Notes: a model not told the origin generated them from the letters alone. A DNA stretch of 64,000 bases from Ascoidea rubescens DSM 1968 (GCF_001661345.1 NW_017962915.1:933657-997656), one strand, 5' to 3'. Positions 1 through 10,965 are shown, numbered from the stretch's first letter. A program made the numbers and translations.

Positions 1-321
1 TAAACATTAATTTTACAAAAGCGTTTGAAAAAAAATAAAATTTCGGCTTCACAAAAATTAATTCTTACAATTGTTTATTTTAAACTGATTTAACAATTTT
101 CATTGTTCAATTTGATTTAATTCTGTAATGAAAAAGTCATTTAATAGAAAAATGTGACCAATTATATTCATTTTATTTAATTTTGTTCATCAAATCAAGT
201 ATTTTCCATGATTTAAAATAAATCAATTTGATTTCTGCAGTTGAAAGTTTAATTTATACATCTTTTTTTGATAGAAAAAATTGAATCGTCAATTACTAAC
301 TAAATATAAATTTTAATACAG
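1..321 (+). other. 3' part of the RPS4 intron
   Basis: AT-rich sequence ending in TACTAAC at 294-300 (branch site) and CAG at 319-321 (acceptor), 21 nt apart. No matching donor and no MARGP-coding exon is seen between 1 and 321, so the intron starts upstream of the window and is longer than 321 nt. I see no clear snoRNA boxes within it. Confidence 0.93.
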
Positions 322-1093
322 AAAGAAACATCTTAAAAGACTTGCAGCTCCAAACCATTGGATGTTGGACAAATTAAGTGGTACTTATGCTCCACGTCCA
401 TCCCAAGGTCCACACAAATTAGGTGAATCTTTACCATTGGTTGTTTTCTTAAGAAACAGATTAAAATACGCTTTAAATGGTCGTGAAGTCAAAGCTATTT
501 TAATGCAACGTCATGTTAAAGTTGATGGCAAAGTCAGAACTGACACCACCTTCCCAGCTGGTTTCATGGATGTCATTAGTTTAAATGCTACCAACGAAAA
601 CTTCCGTTTAGTTTACGATGTTAAAGGTAGATTTGCTGTTCACCGTATCAGTGATGATGAAGCTTCTTACAAATTAGCTAAAGTCAAAAAAGTCCAATTA
701 GGTAAAAAAGGTATCCCATACGTTGTTACCCACGATGGCAGAACCATTCGTTACCCAGATCCATCTGTTAGAGTTAACGACACTGTCAAAATTAACTTGG
801 CTACTGGAAAAATTGACGACTTCTTAAAATTCGATACTGGTAAATTAATTATGGTCACTGGTGGTCGTAACATGGGAAGAGTTGGTGTTATCACTCACCG
901 TGAAAGACATGAAGGTGGTTTCGATATAGTTCACATTAAAGATTCTTTAGATAATACTTTTGCTACTCGTTTAACCAACGTTTTTATCATTGGTGATGCT
1001 GGAAAGCCATGGATCTCATTACCAAAAGGAAAGGGTATCAAATTAACTATTGCTGAAGAACGTGATCGTCGTCGTGCTCAACAAGATTTATAA
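322..1093 (+). CDS. RPS4: 40S ribosomal protein eS4 (Rps4), 5'-partial, last exon
   Basis: Structural protein of the small ribosomal subunit. The exon reads [18 protein letters not shown] and continues nearly collinear with yeast Rps4 to the C-terminal RRRAQQDL, covering the S4-like and KOW regions. An internal ATG at 362 exists, but homology runs upstream to a 3' splice site, so 362 is not the start. The exon begins in codon phase 2 (CC|A), the same phase as I recall for S. cerevisiae RPS4A/B. The first exon (about MARGP) is not in the window. Codon use is strongly biased (TTA/TTG Leu, AGA/CGT Arg), as expected of a highly expressed gene. Confidence 0.97.
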
Positions 1094-1590
1094 ATAAAAT
1101 GATTTCATTTTTTTAATGTTATGTTTTATTTAATTAATATTATATTATTGTATTAAATATGTAAAAAAAATTCATAAAATCATAAATCTCCCTAGAACTC
1201 TATAACTACGACCAATTTTCATGCTATTAGTTTTGCTGCGTTCCCCTAGTAGTTCTTTCTCATGCCCCTTCGTTCTTCTTATAATCATGATCTCTATAGC
1301 TCGCATCGCTGTTGGTAATTGGACGACATTTATCTACCTCTTTGAATACACTTTAAAGCAGACTCTGATTTGGGGTTCCCTGCTTACCCTGTCCTCTCAT
1401 CACTGCGCTAACGCGTACTAAACGCCACGGCGGGTAACGGCACATGCACATGTTCAAATCAGCTGCTATGTTAAACTTGTCCCTAATCTGCTGCGATTTC
1501 AACCTTTTTTATTGTGGAATCGCCTTGAATGAATCACTTTCTCAATTACCCAAGATCTGTTCGTTCACCACTCTGCGATTTCACTGATAA
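1094..1590. promoter_or_regulatory. RPS4 3' end and VPS17 promoter
   Basis: The first ~100 bases are AT-rich and would hold the RPS4 polyadenylation region. From about 1190 to 1570 the base composition becomes more GC-rich, which is one of the gene-start GC islands seen across this window. No coding sequence or RNA gene is recognised. Confidence 0.5.
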
Positions 1591-3297
1591 ATGGCTTCAT
1601 CAATACCTTACGATCCTGACGACTTTGACAACAATCCATTTGCAGAACCACAGATCTCGATCTTAAACAACGAGGCTAATTCCCCTGCTTCCTCTTCTCA
1701 AGCACCTTCAACAGACTCTCCAAATGGCCCACTGAATAACTCTTCAATTGAGCAGCAAAATCCACCTCTAGCTTCTCCATCGGATCAAAACGAGCAACAA
1801 GCTCAGAAAGCACAAAACCAAACCTTAGATCAGCCCCCAGGTTCAAAGCAGCCAAAACTGGCTGATAACCAACAAGACAATCTAAAAAACAGAAAGTCAA
1901 ACTTATCTCTTTTGCCTGAGAGACGCTCAAAAAAATACAAAATCAGATTGCTGATAACTGCTATTGAAAGAGTTGGTAGAAAAGACCCAATCATAAAATT
2001 TGATGCTTATACTAACTTGCCCAACTTCAGAGGCACCTCTTTTAAGGATATTCGAAGGACTCACAACGAACTAGTAAAATTCTTTACTTATTTAAATGGT
2101 GCAAATCCTGAATGTTTTGTGCCTGCAGTGCCTCCTTCTTCCACAAGCTCTGGAATCGGATCAGACGAAAACGACGTCAAAGTCAAGCAAAATCTACAAG
2201 AATGGTTTGATAGAATTACCTCCAACCCAATTCTTATAAGAAACGAAGAATTTATCTTTTTCATAGAATCAGATTTTGGCTATTCTCCGGTCAACAAGGG
2301 AAGACCTCCTGCCACAGGTTTAAAAAGGAAAACTCTTAAACAACTACAACCTCCATATGATGAAGTAACTGAATTAGCCGAATTCAGACCTTTGATAAAA
2401 CAAATTTATTTAAATTCTCAAACTTTGCATCATAAACTTGAAAAATTATCAAAAGCAAGAAAAACCTTGGGTTTATACGAAAATGAGCTAGGCAACAGAA
2501 TCATGGAGCTATCTAGTCTTGAACCCACACACCCAGGAATGGCTAATATGTGGCAGAAGTTTGGAAAGACAATTGTAGTTAAAGGCGATATTGAAAGTGT
2601 TAAAGCTACAACAGAAATGGCCTCCTTGGGAGACGGCTTGAATCTAATTATTAATGATTCCTATGTTATTAAAGAAGCCTTGACTAACAGACATTTGTTA
2701 ATGAGAGAACTTATAAATGCTCAAGCAAACACTAAAAGTAAACATGCACAAGCTGCAAAAATCCGTTCCAGAACAGAAATTAATCCGTTAAAAGTAGACG
2801 AAGCTTTGCAACAATTGACTGATGCGACTAAATTCGAAGAAGACTTGACTATCAAAATAAAAAGAATATCTGGAAATATGTTAATTGAAAAACAACAGTA
2901 TCTTCAACATTTTGACAAATCAATTAAAAAGTATATTAGTGAATATACAAGAAAAATAATTGAAAGTGAAAGGAAAACTTTAGCTGTATTTGAAAAAATT
3001 AGAAGTGATGTGAGAAATGTTGATGAAAATGGGGGTTTGAGTCGATTAGGCAGAGAAGCTTACCCAAGACATAAAACTGTTTCTGTACAAAGCCAAGGTC
3101 CTGAAGGTGATAGCTGGAGTGGTGACAGAAAAACTAGAGCTGTTGTACCTGGACAAAATGCTCTTCAAGAGGATATAAAAGACTTTTCAAAGCCAAACCA
3201 AGTGCATAGAGCAAGTACAGCAAGTACTTTAGATTCTGAAGAAAATACTATTGATGCCCGTAATGCTGCTTCACTTTTAGGAGGATCAACTTTTTAA
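1591..3297 (+). CDS. VPS17: Retromer sorting nexin Vps17 (SNX-BAR)
   Basis: 568-residue subunit of the retromer membrane-bending dimer (with Vps5) that retrieves receptors such as Vps10 from endosome to Golgi. The N-terminus, IPYDPDDFDNNPFAEPQ, closely resembles yeast Vps17. Residues about 15-110 are disordered and Gln/Ser/Pro-rich; about 115-232 form the PX domain (KYKIRLLITAIERVG, then FDAYTNLPNF); about 260-480 are helical and match a BAR domain. The length is close to S. cerevisiae Vps17 (551 residues). The C-terminal ~80 residues are polar and probably disordered. The PX region contains an in-frame CTG (1951-1953) at a hydrophobic strand position. Its 3' end converges on the next gene. 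Confidence 0.93.
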   Translation: MASSIPYDPDDFDNNPFAEPQISILNNEANSPASSSQAPSTDSPNGPLNNSSIEQQNPPLASPSDQNEQQAQKAQNQTLDQPPGSKQPKLADNQQDNLKNRKSNLSLLPERRSKKYKIRLLITAIERVGRKDPIIKFDAYTNLPNFRGTSFKDIRRTHNELVKFFTYLNGANPECFVPAVPPSSTSSGIGSDENDVKVKQNLQEWFDRITSNPILIRNEEFIFFIESDFGYSPVNKGRPPATGLKRKTLKQLQPPYDEVTELAEFRPLIKQIYLNSQTLHHKLEKLSKARKTLGLYENELGNRIMELSSLEPTHPGMANMWQKFGKTIVVKGDIESVKATTEMASLGDGLNLIINDSYVIKEALTNRHLLMRELINAQANTKSKHAQAAKIRSRTEINPLKVDEALQQLTDATKFEEDLTIKIKRISGNMLIEKQQYLQHFDKSIKKYISEYTRKIIESERKTLAVFEKIRSDVRNVDENGGLSRLGREAYPRHKTVSVQSQGPEGDSWSGDRKTRAVVPGQNALQEDIKDFSKPNQVHRASTASTLDSEENTIDARNAASLLGGSTF

Positions 3298-3720
3298 TTA
3301 AATTAATGGTTAATCTTGTTTATTATTTTTATTATTTTTATATTTTATATTTTATATTTTATTTTTTATTTTTCATTTTTCATTTTTCATTTTTTTTTCG
3401 TTTTTAGTTCTACGTTTTAAGCTTTTCAAAAGATTTTTTCACTAAATTTAATTTCTGTTTTATAGTTGTTGTTTTATTATAAGACATATTGAATAATGAA
3501 TTAAAACAACCAGAAATCATTTACAATATTTTTTTTTTTTTTAAGAATCAAAAGTTAATATTATTTAAAATTCTAGTACAAATGAGTTAATGAATTGAAG
3601 GATGCATAGAGAAAAAAAAAGGGGCACAAAATGTTTTATATAATAATAAAATGAACGTAAAGTAAAGTAAATATAATTAAAATAGATTCGGATAACAAAT
3701 AAAAATTAAAAAATCAAAAA
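3298..3720. other. Convergent intergenic region
   Basis: Very AT-rich spacer between the 3' ends of VPS17 (+) and the gene at 3721-7056 (-). It holds poly-T and TTTTCAT-type short repeats around 3320-3400 and poly-T at 3530-3542, plausible transcription-end signals for both genes. Nothing else seen. Confidence 0.5.
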
Positions 3721-6700
3721 TTAAAAATGACCATAGATTTTTTCCCGAAGAACATAGCTTTCATTGTAATGATCAATTTCTTCCCAATTACCAACAATAT
3801 CATCTTTTCCTTTAACAACACCAGGTAGTGTTCTTCCTTGTCCATATCTTTTCCAGATTTTTTTAGCTTCTTCATCAGTACCTAAATCTTTGTAAGTAAA
3901 TTCAATTTGATTTGCTTCTAAAATGCCTGCCAATCTATTGGTTCTGGGTATCATTAAGAAGCCACCACCAGCTAATGAGGTGAATATGTTGACAGTTTCT
4001 AACTTTGAAACGCCACTTGTGGTTTTTGTATTTTGAGTATACTTGGGCTTAGGTTGAGCTTCTTCAATTTTTTTTGTATTTATAAGAATTGGAATCTTTG
4101 GTTTTGGAGTAGGTTTATTAGCTCCACGAACTTCTTTCATGGCGTCAGAAGATAATTTATCTTCGCCCAATAATGCTTCTAACTCGGCGATTTCTTCTGG
4201 AGACAAGTCTTCATTGAATAGACTATCAATGGAAGCTTTTCTTTCAAGTTTTAATGACTTTGATTTATCGGGTGATTTTGGAGAGCTAATGATAATAGTG
4301 CTTTGTTTATCGGAAGCATCTTTACCACGAGATTTTTCATCAATTGTTTCAACAGATGGCTTTGGTTCAATTTTTTCACTCTTTTTTTTGTTGGAGTCAA
4401 TTAAATTTTTTTCATCTTTTTGAGATTTTATAGAAGAATTTGAATTAATTGACAAAGTAGAAACTTTTTTGACAATATTTTCTGAAGAAATAGGAGTAGG
4501 TTTAATAACAAATTTGGAAGAATTTTCCTTCATAAACTTAATTTGTGAAGTAGTTACTGCATCTGAGTCTAATAAGGCCTCTAGCTCTTTGATTTCATCT
4601 TCTGTCAAGCTTACGTCAAGTTCTGAGTCTTTGGTTAGGATTGATGAGGTGTCCATAGAGTCTTTTGATATTTTTAGTGATTGCTCGTTTGTAGGTTTAT
4701 TCGAAGATGGATAATTGATGGTGAGTTCTGGTTTATCAGTATTAAATTTTGTATTTGTTTTTGTAACAGGGTTAGTGTTATTAGTGTCTGTATCATTAGT
4801 GTTTGTATCATCAGTATTTTTGTTTGTGTCAGTATTTTTATTAGGATTAGAAATAGTAGAAGATTGAACTTCATTTGATAAGGTTTCTTTGGTCTTTAGA
4901 CTTTCATCGAGCTTATCTGTACCTTGAATTGTTGGATCAGATTCCTCAGTCAAATCAAAGATTTTTTGGGATGATGGATCGTTATGTAAAGATTTTGTCT
5001 CGAATTCATCTGTCAAATCAATAACTATTTTTTCTTTTTTTTCTTTTTTTTCTTTTTGTTGTTGATTAACATTTTCTATAATTTGATCATCAAGTTCTTT
5101 TTTGATTTCAATAACTTCCTCTTTAACCTGGTTATTCTTTTCTTGATTCATTTCTTGATTCATTTCTTTAAGTTGATCAGTAGTTTTTTCTATGTTTTTC
5201 TCTTTGGATTCCTTTTTAATTTCAAATTTTTTGTTGTCATTATCATTATAATTATCATCGTTATCATCGTTATCATCTAGTGTGATGATTAATTTTTGCT
5301 TAGGTAATTTCCTTTCAATTGGGAGGGTTTGTGTATCATTTGAGGTTTCAAGCGATGAGTTTGATAAGTCGAGTAATTGTGAATTATTTTTGTGTTGGCT
5401 TTGAACGTCATCATTAGTTAGATCGATGATTTCATGTGTTGAATCATTGTGAGATTTTTGGTTAGAGATTTCAGGTGTTAGATTGTTATCGTTATCGCTA
5501 TCGTGGGCATTGATAAAGTCGTCTATATCGATGATTTCGATTTTTTTTTGTTGATTGTCTGTGGAGTCTTTTGGCATTTGGTGGGAGGAGTTGTTGGGCA
5601 GTGGATTTGTATCATGGGGAGTGGGTATGGGGATTGAAGAGATGGAAATAGAAGATTGAAGAGGGTTTGGAAGTGAGGAAATGGCAGTTCCCATGGTTTC
5701 TTTTTTGGGAGAGGAAGCAGGGAGATTGGATGAAACAGCAAGAAGACTATGATTTGATGGGTGGTTGGATAAAGTTTGCAGAGAGTGTCTCAGGGCATTT
5801 TGCAGATTGCGATCAGAATTTTTTTCAGGAGTTGGGGCGGGAAAATCAGGAGGAGGAGGACCATTTTCGGGAAGCAGGATTTGGTTGTTATCGAGAACAG
5901 TGAGAGCAGTGTTGATGAGTTCCTGGATGCTGCCAACACCAGAGTCATTGTCGTTCAAGGTGGTTTTGGAGAGGTCGATCTGGTTTGAAGGAGACTCGAG
6001 GATAGGCAAAAGTTTTGAATTTTGAATGTCATTGGCGCTGGCAGAGTTGGTATTGTCGGTTGAAATGGTGTGGGTATTATTTGATTGATTGGTGGATTGT
6101 TTAATGTTTGGTTCTTTAATAGTTGATTCTTTGGTAGTTAATTCTTTATTGATCAATTCTTTATTAGTTGATTGATTTTTATTAATGTCATTTGAATGAT
6201 TTTTGGGGGAGTCAATATGATTGGAAACATCGATTTGGGGTCTTGTCTTTGGAACCGATAATTTGATATTGCCATAATCGTCAAAAGACAAGTTTCGTAG
6301 GTCGTCGCTATCGATAATGTCGTTGTTGTTGTCGTTTGAGATAATTATATCTGTTGACATGTTCATATAGGTGAAGGAGTTTGCGGATAAAGTAGAATCG
6401 TCGATCTCAGTTAATAATAAGGGATTTGATTTTGATCTGATCATCTTTGGTGGTAATGGAGGTAAAGAGGTGAGATTATCGGTGGTGTTTAGACTGTTGA
6501 TGTTTTTAATGTCTTTTAATGGGAGATCAGGTAGTTTGGGGATGGGATGAGATCTGTTGGTTTTTGAATAATTTTCATTATGTTTAGTTTTATCAGTGTT
6601 ATTACTGTTATCATTTGAAACAATTGTATGCGATCTGGATAGTTTGCCTAGGGAGGCCTTCGCAGAAACAGATCTTCTTTTGAATTTGCTGACTTTCAAA

Positions 6701-7056
6701 TTGTTCGAGGAAGTACTGGCACCAATTGTATTGTAGCGAGAGATTCTTCTGGTTTTACGGATTTTTGATTTTCGAATTCGTGGGGCTTTTAAAGTGTCAA
6801 CAACAGGTGAAGAAGAATTGGCCATTTTGTCTCTGTCTCTGTCTCGTTTTGAATTAAACGCTGAGGAGGAGGAAGCGTTGGGGTCTGTGGTGTTGGACTG
6901 GCTGCCATGATTATAACTTCCAGATGAAAAATTTCGCTTACTTATATTGTTTCTGCTGGATAAGGAATTGGAGCCATGAGATTGGCCTGTGTTGGGATGG
7001 TCGTTGTTTCCAAACAAACTCAGAAGAAACTTTTTGAAGAAGCCATCGCTGCCCAT
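3721..7056 (-). CDS. Large disordered protein with SUMO-interaction-like motifs and C-terminal glutaredoxin/SH3BGR-like domain
   Basis: 1,111 residues; I do not recognise the gene. Residues 1-1000 are low in complexity and rich in Ser/Asn/Asp/Lys. The first ~140 residues are basic (a stretch near RIRKSKIRKTRR could be a nuclear signal). Four hydrophobic-Asp motifs beside acidic residues are seen: IIDIDDF (~504), IIDLTNDD (~541), VIDLTDEFE (~674) and IFDLTEESD (~697), resembling SUMO-interacting motifs. Two copies of an EI-ELEALL motif occur near 800-830 and 940-970. The last ~95 residues (IPRTNRLAGILEANQIEF, then YGQGRTLPGVV) look like the fungal glutaredoxin/SH3BGR-type thioredoxin fold, without a CxxC redox site. 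The function is unknown. Confidence 0.8.
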   Translation of the reverse strand: MGSDGFFKKFLLSLFGNNDHPNTGQSHGSNSLSSRNNISKRNFSSGSYNHGSQSNTTDPNASSSSAFNSKRDRDRDKMANSSSPVVDTLKAPRIRKSKIRKTRRISRYNTIGASTSSNNLKVSKFKRRSVSAKASLGKLSRSHTIVSNDNSNNTDKTKHNENYSKTNRSHPIPKLPDLPLKDIKNINSLNTTDNLTSLPPLPPKMIRSKSNPLLLTEIDDSTLSANSFTYMNMSTDIIISNDNNNDIIDSDDLRNLSFDDYGNIKLSVPKTRPQIDVSNHIDSPKNHSNDINKNQSTNKELINKELTTKESTIKEPNIKQSTNQSNNTHTISTDNTNSASANDIQNSKLLPILESPSNQIDLSKTTLNDNDSGVGSIQELINTALTVLDNNQILLPENGPPPPDFPAPTPEKNSDRNLQNALRHSLQTLSNHPSNHSLLAVSSNLPASSPKKETMGTAISSLPNPLQSSISISSIPIPTPHDTNPLPNNSSHQMPKDSTDNQQKKIEIIDIDDFINAHDSDNDNNLTPEISNQKSHNDSTHEIIDLTNDDVQSQHKNNSQLLDLSNSSLETSNDTQTLPIERKLPKQKLIITLDDNDDNDDNYNDNDNKKFEIKKESKEKNIEKTTDQLKEMNQEMNQEKNNQVKEEVIEIKKELDDQIIENVNQQQKEKKEKKEKIVIDLTDEFETKSLHNDPSSQKIFDLTEESDPTIQGTDKLDESLKTKETLSNEVQSSTISNPNKNTDTNKNTDDTNTNDTDTNNTNPVTKTNTKFNTDKPELTINYPSSNKPTNEQSLKISKDSMDTSSILTKDSELDVSLTEDEIKELEALLDSDAVTTSQIKFMKENSSKFVIKPTPISSENIVKKVSTLSINSNSSIKSQKDEKNLIDSNKKKSEKIEPKPSVETIDEKSRGKDASDKQSTIIISSPKSPDKSKSLKLERKASIDSLFNEDLSPEEIAELEALLGEDKLSSDAMKEVRGANKPTPKPKIPILINTKKIEEAQPKPKYTQNTKTTSGVSKLETVNIFTSLAGGGFLMIPRTNRLAGILEANQIEFTYKDLGTDEEAKKIWKRYGQGRTLPGVVKGKDDIVGNWEEIDHYNESYVLREKIYGHF

Positions 7057-7568
7057 TTTCGAGAATATTGGTTGAGTTGAGGTGGAGATGCTGGCTGTGG
7101 ACTGAAAAGTGCAAGAGATGAGGGAGGTTAGCTGTGCTTTGAAAAGGAATATGGAAAGAGGTTGGTCTGCAACAAAGGACCAGCTCTAGAAGTGATGGTA
7201 GCAAAAAGAAAATAGAAGAACGATTCAAAAACACTTTCAACACAAAACAAGAAACAGCACAAGCACCACAAGCACCAAAACCACCGGCATCATTCTGCTC
7301 GCCCGCTACATTCTTCGCGCCCATCGCGCCGCCCACTCTCGCGGGGTTGCGCCCACCGCACAGCGTCGGGCCCGTGCAACTGACGCGCTAGCTCCCGGTT
7401 GTGAAGGGCTCCTCGCGCACGTCCCAGCGCATAAACAGCTCAAACCGCAGAAGCAGCTCAAATGGTCAAAGGCATAAATTATATCAAATCAAATCAAATC
7501 AAATCAGGTCGTAGATTAAAAAAAACAGACAGTAGCGCAATCATTCCAACAGTTTTTCTATAAAAGGC
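7057..7568. promoter_or_regulatory. Promoter of the 3721-7056 gene with strong GC island; EF-2 3' end
   Basis: About 7250-7450 is strikingly GC-rich (many CGC/GCG words such as CGCGGGGTTGCGCCC), against flanks of mostly A+T. It lies 200-400 bp upstream of the start of the gene at 7056. Next to EF-2's stop is a short ATCAA tandem run (about 7478-7506). No gene recognised. Confidence 0.55.
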
Positions 7569-10442
7569 TTATAATTTATCGTAGTAGTTTTCATATCCTG
7601 GGACTTCTGTCTTAAGACCACGTCTTTTTCTGGTATTCTGAGCAATAACACCAGCTTTGGTAGTTGGGTCAGTTGGATCGTCGTTGAGGGTGGTCCAGTG
7701 GTCAAACACCATTTGTGGGAAAGCTTGACCTGCAGTAGCTTGACGTAAATCAGCAGTGAAACCAAACGATTCACTGACTGGCAAGTAGGCCTTGACAGTG
7801 AACAATGGAGTACCTGGTCTTTGTTCTTCAGAAACAACTTGACCTCTCTTTTTGTTAAGAACCGAGTAAATACCACCAATAGCGTTTTCTGGACATTGGA
7901 TTTCAACTAAAAAGACTGGTTCTTGGATTCTTGGTTCAGCCAACAAGAAAGCAGCGTATGTGGCTCTTCTCATGGTTGGGATAATTTGACCACCGCCTCT
8001 GTGGATAGCATCAGCATGCAACGTAACATCCAAAATGTTGATTCTGACTGCTCTCATGTTTTCATCCATAACTGGTCCTTCTTTACTAGCCCAGGCAAAA
8101 CCAGCAACAACTGAATCTTTAATTTCGTGCAAGTATTGAACAGCCTTGGTTTGATCAACAACTGTGTTTGGTCCATTACCTTCAGGTCCAAAACACCAGA
8201 TCTTTCTGGCGTCGGTGACGTCCCATCCGTAATCATCTGCCATTATTCTGGCTCTCTTCTTGAAATCATCCTTTGGTGAAATCTTACCTTCTTCAATGGC
8301 CAATGCGGTTTCTTCAGTCATTGGAGTAGCCTTTAAGTATAATCTGTTATGTTTGTTTGGTGATTTAGATAAAGCAACCATTGACGATTCAGCAGTAACT
8401 GTTTCTTTGTATGTAACAACTGGTGGAGATTTCTTTAATGGAACACCGGCGTGATCGTTTTCCAAATCGGATAAACAAATTTCCAAATGCAATTCACCAG
8501 TACCGGCAACAACATGTTCACCAGAATCTGAAATAAAGGTCAAAACACATGGATCGGACTTGGATAATCTCTTTAAACCTTCAACTAATTTTGGTAAATC
8601 CGAAGCATTCTTAACTTCAACAGCGACTTGCACAACTGGTGAAACTGAGAATTTCATAACCTTCAAGTTGGCGGCTGTTTCAGAGGTGGTCAAGGTACCT
8701 GATTTCAACAAAAATTGATCAATACCAACTAAACCAACAATGTTACCGGCTGGAACATCATCAATTGGTTCCACAAATCTTCCCATCATTAAAACGGTTC
8801 TTTGAATAGCCTTGATGAACAAATCATCTTTCTTACCAACAACATAGTTTGGTCCTTGGATTCTGACTTTTTGTCCAGATTTAACGGTACCGGCAAAGAC
8901 TCTACCAAAGGCATAAAATCTACCTTTATCAGATGTTGGCACCATCTTGGAGACATACAACATAAGATCGGCTTTTGGATCACAGTTTTTAATAGCAACA
9001 CAAGCATCGTCAGTGGATGGACCTTCATAAAGAGTGTCGGCTCTGTAGAATTGAGCAGTAACTGGGGATGGTAAATGTAAAACAATCATTTCTAATAGAG
9101 CATCGGCAGCTGGCAAGAATTTTCTCATAACAACTTTTAATAAGGCTTTACCTTCTAAATCTTTTTCATCACCCTTCAATTGAATATCTAATTTGGTTAA
9201 TAAAACTGGAATTTCGTCCTTTTTAAAATTCATAATGGCAGAAAATAATCTGAAAATTGGATCCAAAACAAATATGTTAAAGGCTCTTTCTAATGATCTA
9301 CCCTTGGCATCTTTGTCCTTAGAAGTCCATTTCTTGGTCTTTGGGTTAAAATAAGAATCACCCCAAAGACGTTTCATCATTTTGCTCTTGTCAACACCGA
9401 ATTTTTTACCATATCTGGAAGCAAATTGACGAATAGTAAAGGCCCATCCATGTAAACCAGAACCAAAGGCAACAGTACCGTTTTCTGGGTAAACTTGAAC
9501 ATCACCCAAGGCTTCATCAACATAAGTAGAAATAATAACATTAACAGATTCAATGGTTCTGGAAAAAGATTGATATAAATCTTCTTTGGTAACTTGCAAT
9601 TCTAATAAGGCACGGTCAACTTTGTTAATAATAACAACTGGTTTAATTCTTTCACCTAAAGATTGACGCAAAACGGTTTCAGTTTGGACACAGACACCTT
9701 CAATACAATCAACAACAACTAAAGCACCATCAGTAACACGTAAAGCAGCAGTGACTTCGGAGGAGAAATCAACGTGACCTGGGGAATCAATCAAATTAAT
9801 TAAAAACTTATTACCGTCAGTCTTTTGTTTAATTTCTTTACAATCTTCATCAGTCATTTCAGAATATAATGAGATGGCAGTGGATTTGATAGTAATACCT
9901 CTTTCTTGTTCATCCTTTCTGGTATCGGTAAAACGAGCTTCACCAGCTTTAGCAGCAGAAATAATACCAGCTCTTTGAACCAAAGAATCAGTCAAAGTGG
10001 ATTTACCATGATCAACATGGGCAATAACGGACATGTTACGAACATTGGTGACCTTGTCCATAAGAGCACGCATTTGCTATAGAAATAATAAATAAGTTAG
10101 TATTAATTAATCTGGTAATTTTAAATCTTCTATTACAATAGTTTCATCAATTGATTTGGAAAGAAAATGGCATTTCCAAAGACAATAAAAACTGGAAATG
10201 TTTCAAACCAATTGCTAAACTTATTAACCGTATGAAAAAATACGATATCGTAGAGGAGAAATTATAAAGCATACCTCAACAGTGAAATTAACTAGATACA
10301 ACAAGTTAGTAATCGATTCATTCACAAATGAACGAGAATTGCAAAAATTCCACAGTTTTTTGTGTTTTTTTTTCAGATCAACAATAATACCAATGAGCTA
10401 CGTATTATCTATGAACAGCAATAGTAGAACAAACATACCCAT
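7569..10442 (-). CDS. EFT1: Translation elongation factor 2, three coding exons
   Basis: GTPase that translocates the ribosome. The main exon (7569-10076) encodes GHVDHGKST-type P-loop text ([14 protein letters not shown]), [12 protein letters not shown], and the diphthamide region [15 protein letters not shown], ending in the canonical YYDKL. The first ATG in that exon (10073) is too late. Two upstream exons restore the family's start: ATGG at 10442-10439 and a 17-nt micro-exon TTAATTTCACTGTTGAG at 10291-10275. Joined, they give MVNFTVEQMRALM, matching yeast MVAFTVDQMRSLM, and a total of 842 residues, equal to S. cerevisiae EF-2. Codon bias is very strong. Single copy in this window. Confidence 0.95.
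10077..10274 (-). other. EF-2 intron 2
   Basis: 198-nt intron: donor GTATGC (minus strand, from 10274), branch site TACTAAC at 10102-10096, acceptor TATAG ending at 10077. Splicing joins GAG to CAAATGCGT in frame. Confidence 0.9.
10292..10438 (-). other. EF-2 intron 1
   Basis: 147-nt intron: donor GTATGT (from 10438) directly after ATGG, branch site TACTAAC at 10311-10305, acceptor TCTAG ending at 10292. It splits the second codon after its first base. Confidence 0.88.
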
Positions 10443-10965
10443 TGTGAATAAATATTTTAATTAGTGATTATTGAATATATTATTTGTTAATGTATTTAAC
10501 TTTGATTATATATTACAAAAACTCTTGCCAAAAGTTAATTAATATAACGAAGAAAAAAAGAGAAAAAGAGGAAGATTTAACTAGGTAAAAGTAAGAAAAA
10601 ATTTTCGCTCAATTTAAGTGAATTTTTTTGTTTTTTATATTTGGAGAAGAAACAAACTGGCGACAATTTTTTTCAGAAAGTGTCCAGAAGCAGAATTGAG
10701 TTTGCACTGTTGGCCCATATAAAACATGCGCGGCCTTCGGACTGCTGTTGCAGGGTCACAGTACACTCCAGCACACACGCGTATATTCCAGAACTCACGT
10801 GTAATACACTGCCAATGCAGTGAGAATAGGTGGTAACCGCATGAGATTGCGTGTGCGTGCGTGTTGTTGTTTTTACTGGAAGAGGAAGGAATTAGAACTA
10901 TGTAATGGTGAACAAGAAAAAGAGAAAGAAAGCAGTGAACATAAAGTGGTTGAGAGTGTGGGCTA
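10443..10965. promoter_or_regulatory. EF-2 promoter; 3' region of the exomer adaptor gene
   Basis: The EF-2-proximal half is AT-rich, with a stretch of purines near 10550-10580. A GC-richer island lies at about 10690-10860. No ribosomal-type transcription-factor site could be named with certainty, and no gene is recognised. Confidence 0.45.

Noticed and set aside
1441-1485. Possible tRNA B-box (GTTCAAATC)
   Set aside because: No A-box, no acceptor stem pairing and no T-run at the right distance.
10077-10274. Box C/D snoRNA inside EF-2 intron 2 (TTGATGAAA seen)
   Set aside because: No matching box D or terminal stem.
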